From NCBI GenBank assembly GCA_009377535.1, contig WHTV01000042.1:1-34486 (forward strand): DNA of 34,486 nt, in the 5' to 3' direction. A program made the translations under genes and the position numbers. This stretch comes from Kiloniellaceae bacterium. GTDB lineage: Bacteria > Pseudomonadota > Alphaproteobacteria > Kiloniellales > Kiloniellaceae. Positions within the stretch are counted from its first letter, which is position 1. Each line of letters begins with the position of its first letter. The notes under the pieces were generated by a model that did no database searches, was not told the origin of the DNA, and saw only the letters and a program-made list of their open reading frames with translations. Below are positions 1-7,373 of this stretch, in pieces.

Positions 1-552
1 AAGCCCTGCCTGGCGGCCTGTCCGGTCGGCGCCTTTACAGCGGCAGGCTATGACGCCGCGACCCGGGCTTTCCGCGACGCCACCTTGGAACTGGCCGCCG
101 AGTTGCCCTTCGCCCGCGCCCTTGTGAACAGCGGCCGCCTGTCGCGCGCCTACTGCCCGCCGCAGGCCGGCGCTGCCCCGCTGGGGCCGGGCAGTCCCTG
201 CCCCGACCTGCCCCTGCAGCGGGGCAACCAGCGCAGCTGGCTGCTGCAGCAGCTGCGTGGCGACTTCTGCGGCCTCTACGTCACCGACGGTCCCCTTTCG
301 GAGGCGGAAAGCGGCAAGCTCGCTCACCTGGCTGAAGACCACCCGGACTTACGCCACCTGGTGATCGCAGGGCAGCGCTGTCGCGATGCCGGCGGCTGGC
401 AGGACTGCGAAGGGTTCCTCGAGGCGCGCTACGGCGTCCCGCCCGGCGGCTACGCCTTGATCCGCCCCGACCAGCATGTCGTCGGCTGCTGGCCGGCGCT
501 GGACTGCAACACCGTCACCCGCAGCCGGGCCCGCGCCCTTGCCCTGGAGTAA
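1..552 (+). CDS. FAD-dependent aromatic monooxygenase, C-terminal part (5' end outside window)
   Basis: The frame is open from the first base to TAA at 550-552, so this is the 3' part of a longer gene. From about codon 22 the protein reads like the C-terminal end of MhpA/phenol-hydroxylase-type flavin monooxygenases: RAFRDATLELA, then PFARALVNSGRLS, then a thioredoxin-like dimerisation domain ending in ALIRPDQHVVGCWPAL. The FAD- and substrate-binding domains would lie upstream. The DUF2783 gene 7 bp downstream is a usual neighbour of such monooxygenases. Oddly, the first 20 codons (KPCLAACPVGAFTAAGYD) look like a 4Fe-4S ferredoxin cysteine motif and not like a monooxygenase (see findings). 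An internal TTG at 85 exists but is unlikely to be the true start. Confidence 0.7.
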   Translation, partial: KPCLAACPVGAFTAAGYDAATRAFRDATLELAAELPFARALVNSGRLSRAYCPPQAGAAPLGPGSPCPDLPLQRGNQRSWLLQQLRGDFCGLYVTDGPLSEAESGKLAHLAEDHPDLRHLVIAGQRCRDAGGWQDCEGFLEARYGVPPGGYALIRPDQHVVGCWPALDCNTVTRSRARALALE

Positions 553-559
553 CCCAGCC

Positions 560-763
560 GTGACTGGCCAACTCGTGACCGACCCCAATTTCGACGCGCC
601 TGATGATTTCTACGCCGCGCTCGCCGAGTTGCACCGCGACCTGGCGCCGGAGGACAGCGCCAAGGCCAATGCCAAGCTGATCCTGCTGCTGGCCAACCAC
701 ATCGGCGATGCCGGCGTGCTCGCCCAAGCCATCGCCCTCGCCCGGCCCAAGGCGCCGGCGTGA
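560..763 (+). CDS. DUF2783 domain small protein
   Basis: This is a 67-residue protein starting at GTG 560. The GGAG at 546-549, inside the end of the preceding gene, is a good ribosome site 10 bases upstream. The sequence PNFDAPDDFYAALAELHR, followed by NAKLILLLANHIGD, is the DUF2783 signature. The family is small, of unknown biochemical role, and recurrently encoded directly after FAD-dependent aromatic monooxygenases, so a partner or accessory role is likely but unproven. The gene lies 7 bp after the monooxygenase stop. Its TGA (761-763) overlaps a GTG (760-762) in the first unit of a tandem repeat, consistent with translational coupling to what follows. Confidence 0.75.
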   Translation: MTGQLVTDPNFDAPDDFYAALAELHRDLAPEDSAKANAKLILLLANHIGDAGVLAQAIALARPKAPA

Positions 764-834
764 GCGGCGCCGCTGAAATAGGATCGCCGGCGTGAGCGGC
801 GCCGCTGAAACAGGATCGCCGGCGTGAGCGGCGG
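754..834 (+). repeat. 32-bp tandem direct repeat (about 2.5 copies) carrying GTGA stop/start overlaps
   Basis: Units lie at 754-785, 786-817 and a partial one at 818-834; the two full units differ at one base (T/C near 779/811). Each unit contains AGGATC, a Shine-Dalgarno-like stretch, followed by GCCGGCGTGAGCGGC, so each copy repeats a ribosome site plus a GTG start overlapping a TGA stop. GTG 760 opens an 11-codon frame ending at TGA 793-795; GTG 792 opens another ending at TGA 825-827; GTG 824 starts the CoA-transferase. The period is not a multiple of three, so each copy shifts frame. Confidence 0.9.
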
Positions 835-2236
835 CTTTCCCGACGGTCCGCCGCCCGCCCCGCAGCAGGTGCTGGCCGAGCTCTTGGCGGGCGTCGGCCT
901 TCCACCGGCGCTGGCCGAGGGCGTCGCCCTCACCGGCAGCGACCCGGTGCTGCCGTCGTCCTTCGCAGTCGGCACGGTGGCGCAGGCGACCATCGCCGCC
1001 GTGGCGGCTGCTGCGGCCGCGCTGTGGACCCGGCGCGGCGGCACGGCGCAGGCGATCACCATCGACATGCGGCACGCCGCCCAGGAGTTCCGCAGTGAGC
1101 GGCTCTACCGGCTCGACGGCCAGCCGTCCGCCCGAATGTGGGACGCCATCGCCGGCCCCTACCGCTGCGGCGACGGCCGCTGGGTGCGTATACACACCAA
1201 CTTCGCGCACCACCGTAACGGCATTCTCGACCTGCTCGGCTGCGACCACAGCCGGGAGTCCGTGCAGGCCGCCCTCGACCACTGGCAGGCGGAGGCCTTC
1301 GAGGACGCGGTGGCCGGGCGCGGCCTGGTCGCCACCATGATGCGCAGCCCGGAGGACTGGCTCGCCAGCCCGCAGGGCGCGGCCCTCGCCGGCCAGCCTC
1401 TGGTCGCTCTGGAGCAGATCGGCGAGGCCCCGCCACAGCCCCTGCCGGCGGCCGCCCGGCCGCTCGGCGGCCTCCGCGTGCTCGACCTGACGCGCATCAT
1501 CGCCGGGCCGGTCTGCGGCCGCGCGCTCGCCGCGCACGGCGCCGAGGTCATGCGCATCGCCGCGCCGAAGCTGCCCTTCATCGCGCCGCTGGTCATCGAC
1601 AGCGGCCGCGGCAAGCTCTCCGCCTACGCCGACCTCGACCAGGCGGGTGGCCGCGAGCTCCTGCGCGGACTGCTGCAGGAGGCCGACGTCTTCGTGCAGG
1701 GCTACCGGCCGGGCGGCCTCGCCGCCCGTGGCTTCGCGCCGAAGGAGGCCGCACAGGCGCGGCCGGGCATCGTCTACGTCTCGCTCTCGGCCTACGGCTT
1801 CCAGGGACCTTGGGCCGCGCGGCGCGGCTTCGATTCCCTGGTGCAGACCGCCAGCGGCATCAACCACGCCGAAGCGGCGGCCGCCGGCGTCGAGGGGCCG
1901 AAAGAGCTGCCCTGCCAGGCGCTCGACCACGCCTCCGGCTACCTCATGGCGCTCGGCGCCATCGCCGGCCTGATGCGGCGGGCCGAGGCGGGCGGCAGTT
2001 GGCATGTGCGGGTTTCGCTCGCGCGGACGGGGCGCTGGCTGCAGAGCCTCGGCCGCGTCGCCGGCGGCCTCGACTGCCCCGACCCCCCGCCCGGCGACGA
2101 GTTCTTCGAGGAGACCGCCTCCGGTTTCGGCAAGCTGAAGGCGATCAGGCACGCCGCGCAACTGTCGGGAACTCCGGCCCACTGGGCGAGACCGGCGGTG
2201 CCGCTCGGCAGCCATCCCCCGCGCTGGCCGAGCTGA
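824..2236 (+). CDS. CaiB/BaiF family (class III) CoA-transferase
   Basis: This 470-residue protein moves CoA between carboxylic acids in the cytoplasm. The diagnostic motif is LRVLDLTRIIAGPVCGRALA followed by HGAEVMRI (about residues 215-247). The expected catalytic aspartate lies in QALDHASGYLMALGA (about residue 368). Before the main domain, residues 50-200 look like a second, divergent CaiB-type half (SFAVGTVAQATIAA, AIAGPYRCGDGRWVRIHTN), as in long or duplicated family members. The end (HAAQLSGTPAHWARPAVPLG) is typical. The start is GTG 824, within the third repeat copy and overlapping the TGA of a mini-ORF. Context suggests activation of an acid from the monooxygenase pathway; the substrate cannot be read from the sequence. 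Confidence 0.88.
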   Translation: MSGGFPDGPPPAPQQVLAELLAGVGLPPALAEGVALTGSDPVLPSSFAVGTVAQATIAAVAAAAAALWTRRGGTAQAITIDMRHAAQEFRSERLYRLDGQPSARMWDAIAGPYRCGDGRWVRIHTNFAHHRNGILDLLGCDHSRESVQAALDHWQAEAFEDAVAGRGLVATMMRSPEDWLASPQGAALAGQPLVALEQIGEAPPQPLPAAARPLGGLRVLDLTRIIAGPVCGRALAAHGAEVMRIAAPKLPFIAPLVIDSGRGKLSAYADLDQAGGRELLRGLLQEADVFVQGYRPGGLAARGFAPKEAAQARPGIVYVSLSAYGFQGPWAARRGFDSLVQTASGINHAEAAAAGVEGPKELPCQALDHASGYLMALGAIAGLMRRAEAGGSWHVRVSLARTGRWLQSLGRVAGGLDCPDPPPGDEFFEETASGFGKLKAIRHAAQLSGTPAHWARPAVPLGSHPPRWPS

Positions 2237-2290
2237 CGGGCGGCATCGGCATCCATCTGCTCTGACCGGCGGCGGGCCGACCAACAAGGC

Positions 2291-3481
2291 TTAGCGTCGT
2301 CCGGCGACGCCGTTGGCGGTCTCCGGCGCCACGCTTTCCGCCGCAGGCTCCTGCAGCGCCTTGGTCAGCGAGAAGGGCGCGCGGCTCTTCAGGTGCTGTA
2401 GGAGGCCGATCGCTAGCAGCCCGCGCATGCCGTCCAGCAGCCGGTTGACGTTGTGTGGCGGCGCTTGCGCGGCGGCGTTCTCGTCGACCTCCTGGCCGGA
2501 GACGTGGAAGGGGTCGGCATGGATCTGCTCGCGTCCGATGCCCGAGGCGGCCACCGCCTGAGAAACGCTGCTCACCATCTCGGGCGGGCCGGCCACGTAG
2601 AACTGCGCGTCGCGGTGGGCCGAGAGGTCCTGCGTCAGCACCTCGGCGAGGTTGCCGCTGCGCCGCTCGGTGTGGCCGGCCGGATCGGACAACACGGTGT
2701 CCACCCGCAGGTTGCTGTAGCGCGCGACCAGTACCTTCAGCTCGCGTTCGTCGTAGACGTGAGCCTCGTCGCGCACCCCGAAGTAGAGATGCACGCGGCG
2801 GTCCGGCTGGCTCTTCAGTGCCGTGCGGGCGATCGACTTGGCGGGCGCCAGGCCGGAACTGCCGGCGACCAGCACCAGGGGGCTGTCGTCGCCGGAGCGC
2901 AGGTGGGCGCTGCCGTAGGGCCCTTCGATCTGCACAGTGTCGCCGACCTTCAGGTCGTCTTCGATATGCGCGCTGACACGCCCGCCGGGGATCAGGCGGA
3001 CGTGGAACTCCAGGACTTCCTCGCCGGGCATGCTGGCCATCGAGTAGGCCCGCGCCGGCAGGTCGGCAAATTTCAGGCGGGCGAACTGTCCGGCAGCGAA
3101 CTGCAGCGGCTCCTCCGGCCAGAGGTAGAGCCGCTTGATGAGCGGGCTGACCTGCTCCATGTTGGTGACCTGCGCGGCGAGGCGGCGGACCGGCAGGTCG
3201 ATGCTGGCGGTCTCGCCTAGCCAGGCGACATGCACGTCGCCGCTCGGCTTGGCGCGGCAGGCTAGCACGAAGCCGGCCGCTTTCTCGGAGGCGCTGAGCG
3301 CTGCGCTGTCGTAGTTCTTCATGGCGACATCGCCCGACAGCAGCAGGCACTTGCAAGCGCCGCACTCCCCCGTGCGGCAGCCGTGCGGAAACGGCACGCC
3401 GCAGTCCAGCGCGGCATCCAGGATCGTCGCCTTGCCGGTTTCGATCGGGAGGGGCCACTGGCGGATGGTGAGTTTCGGCAT
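2291..3481 (-). CDS. 2Fe-2S flavoprotein oxidoreductase (ferredoxin-NAD(P)H reductase type)
   Basis: This 396-residue electron-transfer protein has three recognised modules. Residues 1-90 form a plant-type 2Fe-2S ferredoxin with cluster cysteines in HGCRTGECGACKCLL and the fourth in FVLACRAK. Residues 100-200 form an FAD-binding barrel with ARAYSMASMP (RxYS). Residues 205-315 form the NAD(P)H-binding domain (VLVAGSSGLAPAKSIA, AQFYVAGPPEMV). This is the layout of phenol-hydroxylase and ring-hydroxylase reductases. A tail of about 80 residues after the NAD domain has no family match that I recognise. ATG 3481 has AGGGGGA upstream. It is the last gene of a minus-strand operon, 22 bp after the cytochrome gene, so it may pass electrons from NAD(P)H to the b-haems; that partnership is inferred. 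Confidence 0.82.
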   Translation of the reverse strand: MPKLTIRQWPLPIETGKATILDAALDCGVPFPHGCRTGECGACKCLLLSGDVAMKNYDSAALSASEKAAGFVLACRAKPSGDVHVAWLGETASIDLPVRRLAAQVTNMEQVSPLIKRLYLWPEEPLQFAAGQFARLKFADLPARAYSMASMPGEEVLEFHVRLIPGGRVSAHIEDDLKVGDTVQIEGPYGSAHLRSGDDSPLVLVAGSSGLAPAKSIARTALKSQPDRRVHLYFGVRDEAHVYDERELKVLVARYSNLRVDTVLSDPAGHTERRSGNLAEVLTQDLSAHRDAQFYVAGPPEMVSSVSQAVAASGIGREQIHADPFHVSGQEVDENAAAQAPPHNVNRLLDGMRGLLAIGLLQHLKSRAPFSLTKALQEPAAESVAPETANGVAGRR

Positions 3482-3503
3482 GGTCTTTCCCCCTGAACGA
3501 CCG

Positions 3504-5174
3504 TTAGCGAAGCTGGATCTGGAGGGGGCGCAGGTGGAACGAGTGGCGGGTCTGCGTGTGGTCGAAGACGGCGACCCAGAGATACGTGCCGTCGCCGATC
3601 GCCACGTCGTAGTCTGATGCCGTGTCCAGTCTGCGCTTCACCTCCAGGCGCCACCAGCCGTCGTGCCACTCGGCGACCGCTGCGACATCGCCGCGGTCAC
3701 CCTCGAAGGGAGCCTCGATGATCACGCTGGGCATCACCGTGCCGACCGGGAAGAGCGCATCCAGCTCCGGTGTGGCTTCCACCACGAGGCCGCGCGGCAG
3801 CCACCACAGGCCCGCGTCGCCGACCGCCGGATCGAGATCCACCGCGCCCAAGCGTTCCTGCAGCAGTTCCGGCGAGCGCGGCAGCCAGCGCGGCCGCACG
3901 GCGGCTTCCTCGAACTTCTCCCAATTCGTGGAGAAGCCGCCGGCCGTCTTCGGGTCCTGGGTGTAGCCTGCGGTGTAGCGGGTCGCTGGGTCGTCGGGCG
4001 GTGTCAGCGGCGGCCCGAAGTGGTTGTCGTCGATCTGCTCCAGCGGTCCGGTGCGCACCGACTTCCAGTGCCAGACGTCGACCAGCGAGCCGTCGGTCGT
4101 GTAGTGCAGGCCGCGCCCGCTGGCGCCACCGGGGTGGCCGTCCAGCGGCTGGGGACCGAGGTGCGAGGAATTGAGGGCAGCCAATTGGGAGTCGCGCGAC
4201 AGCATCACCGCGAACTTGTCTTCGTAGAACTGGTTCTCGTCCTGTCGGGCATAGTCGTTCTGCACGACCCGCCAGCCTTCGGCGGTCTTCTGCAAGGGCA
4301 GGTGCTTCTGGCTGCGTGTGGTGTCCTGCCATTCGAACAGCAGATAGGCGAACTCGCCGTCGTGCACTCCGCGGACCTGCACGGGGATGGTGCCCTGCGG
4401 CAGGTTCTGGCCATTGTGAGTTTCCACCCGGGCCATCGTCGCGGCCTGCCAGGCGGCATCATCGGCGCGGCCGTCGAGTCGCGGCGGCACGTCGGTCCTT
4501 TCCAACTCCAGCGCCTGCAGGGTGGCCTGGTCGACGGCAAAGAGTGCGGCGGCGAAGCCGCCGGCGGCGACCAACGCGCTGCCGGCAGCGGCCATATAGG
4601 CGATGCGCGGGGTAAGGATCTTCAGCAGCCCGCGCCAACCCGCCATGGCCCACTGGGCGGCGATGTGCAGCACCACGTAGGCCACCAGGCTCCACGCCAG
4701 CACACGGTGCAGGGTAACGAGGGCCTCCTGCGGCAGCGGCGCCAGGTTGAAGTACAGCAGGCTGCCCGACGCCACCGCGGCGGCGACGACGAGGAAAGCT
4801 ATCCAGTAGACCAGGACATTGATGGCTTGCCAGCGGGTGCGCCGGTCATGCGACGACAGTGCCCGGATGCGGCTGCCGTCGATGGCAACCCGCGGACCCA
4901 GTTGGGCGATCAGCAGGAAGGCGACGTAGCCCACGCAAGCAGCGCCGAGCGCCCAGGCGGACCAGATGTGCACCACGTAGATGTTGCCTTGCGGCAGGAT
5001 GCCGGAGAGCCCGAGCGACCAGGAGGCTGTCGGGGAATCGCTGGCTATGCGCAGGCCGGTAACAAGGTTAACGAAGAAGAGGGCGACGATGGTCCAGTGG
5101 AGCAGAGCGGTTGCGAAGTCGCTTCTCAGCCTTTGACGCCAAGCCGCGTCGGGAGATGCTCCCGGCGAATCCAT
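3504..5174 (-). CDS. Cytochrome b561-type membrane protein fused to ethylbenzene-dehydrogenase-like haem-binding domain
   Basis: The N-terminal 210 residues hold four or five membrane helices with histidines placed as b-haem ligands: LLHWTIVALFF, IYVVHIWSAW, VTLHRVLAW and YVVLHIAAQWAM. A further helix (IAYMAAAGSALVAAGGF) leads to a soluble domain starting VPPRLDGRADDAAW. This domain resembles the EB_dh haem-b domain (gamma subunit of ethylbenzene, DMSO and related molybdoenzymes), with HDGEFAYLLFEWQD and FYEDKFAVMLS. The protein would link the quinone pool to a haem exposed outside the membrane. No molybdoenzyme subunit is present in the window. The start is ambiguous: ATG 5174, GTG 5183 behind a G-rich stretch, or TTG 5207. 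It follows the kinase gene within about 10-45 bp. Confidence 0.75.
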   Translation of the reverse strand: MDSPGASPDAAWRQRLRSDFATALLHWTIVALFFVNLVTGLRIASDSPTASWSLGLSGILPQGNIYVVHIWSAWALGAACVGYVAFLLIAQLGPRVAIDGSRIRALSSHDRRTRWQAINVLVYWIAFLVVAAAVASGSLLYFNLAPLPQEALVTLHRVLAWSLVAYVVLHIAAQWAMAGWRGLLKILTPRIAYMAAAGSALVAAGGFAAALFAVDQATLQALELERTDVPPRLDGRADDAAWQAATMARVETHNGQNLPQGTIPVQVRGVHDGEFAYLLFEWQDTTRSQKHLPLQKTAEGWRVVQNDYARQDENQFYEDKFAVMLSRDSQLAALNSSHLGPQPLDGHPGGASGRGLHYTTDGSLVDVWHWKSVRTGPLEQIDDNHFGPPLTPPDDPATRYTAGYTQDPKTAGGFSTNWEKFEEAAVRPRWLPRSPELLQERLGAVDLDPAVGDAGLWWLPRGLVVEATPELDALFPVGTVMPSVIIEAPFEGDRGDVAAVAEWHDGWWRLEVKRRLDTASDYDVAIGDGTYLWVAVFDHTQTRHSFHLRPLQIQLR

Positions 5175-5217
5175 CTGATGCACTGCGCAACCCCCCGCAC
5201 CTTCCAACCCCCCTTGC

Positions 5218-6891
5218 TCAGCGGACTGCCCGCACGATTTTCGTGGCGGCGGCCGTCTTGTTATTGGGCAGGGACGCCTGCAGTTCTGCAGATTGGCGCT
5301 GTTCCCCCGCCGGTTGCGGCAAACTGATGCTGGCAGTGGTGCCCACAGCGCGCTCGCTATGCAACTTTAACTCACCAGCGTGCAATTCTACTAGCGCTTT
5401 TGTCAGGGGAAGCCCCAGACCGGTTCCCTCGAAGCGCCGGGACAGGGAGTTGTCGATCTGAGTAAACGGTTGCAATGCAAGGGAAATTTCCTGCTCGGTC
5501 ATGCCGATTCCATTGTCTGCGATCTGCAGCTCGATGCGGCCGTCGCCTGCGATGCCGGCCCGCATCACCACGGTGCCGCCGCTGGGGGTGAATTTTATGG
5601 CATTGGACAGCAGGTTGAGCAGGATCTGGCGCAGGCGGGTCTCGTCGGCGAATAGCACCGGCACGTCGTCCGGCTGCTCGACCACGAGGCTGATCCCGGC
5701 GCTGTCGGCGCGCTCGCCCATCAGACGACTGCAGGAGGCGAAGAGCTCGTCGACCCGGATGGCGTGGTGGCGCAGCTCCAGCTTGCCGGCTTCGACCTTG
5801 GCGATGTCGAGAATGTCGTTGATGATCTCCAGCAGATGGCGCCCGCTCTGGTGAATGTCGCGGGCGTAGTCGTTGTAGCGCTCGCTGCCCAGGCTGCCGT
5901 GCAGCTCGCACAGCATGATTTCAGAAAAGCCGATGATAGCGTTGAGCGGCGTACGCAGCTCATGGCTCATGTTGGCGAGGAACTCCGACTTGGAGCGGCT
6001 GGCGGCCTGTGCCGCGTCGCGGGCGGCGGCCAGTTCCAGGCCGCGGTGCGCCTCTTCCTCCTGCAGGCGCTGGTTCTCGATCGACTTCTCTTTGAACACT
6101 TGCACCGCGCGCGCCATGTCGCCGACTTCGTTGGCGCGGCTGAGATTGGTGACCTCGGCCGTGGTGTCGCCGGTCGCGATGCGCCGCATGGAGCTCACGA
6201 GGTTGGTGACGGGGCGGCCGATGAGGAAGACCAGGATGTACCAGGTGACGGCAAGCGCGGCGAGGCCGCTGGCGAAGGCGGCGGCCGACCAGGCGGAGAG
6301 CTCGCTCTGGATCGCTTTCAGTTCGGCGAAGTTCGCCGCCGAGTTCTCGGCCACCCGCTGGCGCATGGCCTCGGTGAAAACGGTGAGCGCCGTGCGGTAG
6401 TCCAGCCATTCGTCGTGATTGCGCTCGAGCAGCACCAGCTCCTCGGGCGTCGGCATCGGCCCGATACTCGAGAAGAGCGCGTGGGTGCGCTCCAGGAAGG
6501 CCGGCAGCCCGGCCACCGCCCGGCCCGCCCGCTGCGCGGTCTGCGCGTCGGCAATGTCCGACAGCCGGCTGCGCACCCGGTTCCAGCCGTCAATGATGCG
6601 GCTGCCGAGGTCCGGCAGCTCATAGGCGATACTCTGCGCGGCGTAGATCCCGCCGCTCACGCCGATGATGCGGTAGCTGAGCAAGGCGAGATCGTCGGAA
6701 AGGGTATCGATGGTCCGTCGGGAAGACTCGTTCTCTTCGACGATGGCCCGCATCAGAGCATGGTCGCGCTGCAGGGCATAGGAGAGCACGCCGAATTGGG
6801 CGACCAGGACGGCGAGAAACACCGCCAAGGCTATCTGCGCCTGGGTCCTTATGCGCCCAAACCAGACCAATCGTCGCACACGGTGAATCAC
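5218..6891 (-). CDS. Membrane sensor histidine kinase (HAMP, HisKA, HATPase)
   Basis: This protein of about 557 residues is a two-component sensor. A membrane helix at 16-39 and another at 202-226 flank a helical, presumably periplasmic sensor of about 160 residues. A HAMP linker follows (RPVTNLVSSMRRIATGD), then a short coiled coil. The dimerisation domain has the phospho-acceptor histidine in LANMSHELRTPLNAIIGFSE (H about 310). The ATPase has N box LLNLLSNAIKFTP, DNGIGM and GTGLGLPLTKA. No receiver domain is attached and no response regulator is in the window, so it is an orphan here. GTG 6891 is chosen because GAGGAGAG lies just upstream; a longer ATG start at 6999 would overlap the preceding gene by 58 bp. 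Confidence 0.88.
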   Translation of the reverse strand: MIHRVRRLVWFGRIRTQAQIALAVFLAVLVAQFGVLSYALQRDHALMRAIVEENESSRRTIDTLSDDLALLSYRIIGVSGGIYAAQSIAYELPDLGSRIIDGWNRVRSRLSDIADAQTAQRAGRAVAGLPAFLERTHALFSSIGPMPTPEELVLLERNHDEWLDYRTALTVFTEAMRQRVAENSAANFAELKAIQSELSAWSAAAFASGLAALAVTWYILVFLIGRPVTNLVSSMRRIATGDTTAEVTNLSRANEVGDMARAVQVFKEKSIENQRLQEEEAHRGLELAAARDAAQAASRSKSEFLANMSHELRTPLNAIIGFSEIMLCELHGSLGSERYNDYARDIHQSGRHLLEIINDILDIAKVEAGKLELRHHAIRVDELFASCSRLMGERADSAGISLVVEQPDDVPVLFADETRLRQILLNLLSNAIKFTPSGGTVVMRAGIAGDGRIELQIADNGIGMTEQEISLALQPFTQIDNSLSRRFEGTGLGLPLTKALVELHAGELKLHSERAVGTTASISLPQPAGEQRQSAELQASLPNNKTAAATKIVRAVR

Positions 6892-6941
6892 CAGGCAGCC
6901 CTCTCCTCGGCGTAGACAGCGGATCTCCGCGGCCACCCGTG

Positions 6942-7373
6942 TCAGCGGGCGATGGGGTGCGCTCCGGCCGCCCAGTCGGCGTAGCCGCCGCGCATCCACA
7001 TGACGTTCTTGTAGCCTGCCTCTACCGCCTGCTGGGCGGCATAGTAACTCTTCCAGCCCGTCGACCCATGGCTGTAGAACACCATGCTCTCCGACCTGTC
7101 TGGGCCGAGGATGCTGGTGTCCAGCGTATTTCTTTCGGAATCGTAATGTTGCGCGGCGCTGATGGCGCCCGGCACATGGCCGTCTGCGTAGGAGGCCTTC
7201 TTACGGAGATCGTAGACTTTGCCCCCCTGGTTGAGCAGCGGGCGCAGCTGCTCGGGGGTGACAACCCGCACACCTTCCAGATGTGTCGGCGTTTCATCGT
7301 CGGCTGTCGCCTGCCCCACGGCCCCCACGGCCAGGACGCAGACTACCAGGAGTGTCGAAATGACCCAGCGCAT
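6942..7373 (-). CDS. Exported rhodanese-like protein lacking the active-site cysteine
   Basis: This 143-residue protein has a signal peptide (MRWVISTLLVVCVLAVGAVG, likely cleavage near ATA-DD) and a single rhodanese domain: VVTPEQL, KVYDLRKKASYADGHVPGA, and MRGGYADWAAGAHPI at the end. In relatives the loop after VFY begins with a reactive cysteine and often has a second cysteine before Trp. Here it reads VFYSHGSTGWKSYYAAQ, with Ser101 (AGC) and Gly106 (GGC) in those places. Sulfur transfer by the usual mechanism is therefore unlikely, and a binding or sensory role is possible. ATG 7373 has GGGGA 7 bases upstream. It is first in the minus-strand operon, 50 bp before the histidine kinase. Confidence 0.8.
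   Translation of the reverse strand: MRWVISTLLVVCVLAVGAVGQATADDETPTHLEGVRVVTPEQLRPLLNQGGKVYDLRKKASYADGHVPGAISAAQHYDSERNTLDTSILGPDRSESMVFYSHGSTGWKSYYAAQQAVEAGYKNVMWMRGGYADWAAGAHPIAR

Noticed and set aside
754-834. Reading the 32-bp tandem repeat as a CRISPR or mobile-element end
   Set aside because: The units are directly adjacent without spacers and without inverted ends; they repeat a stop/start junction.
515-2287. Long open frame on the minus strand opposite the CoA-transferase
   Set aside because: Its translation is Arg/Ala/Gly-rich, has no recognisable domain, and mirrors a well-supported coding frame; long antisense frames are common at this GC content.
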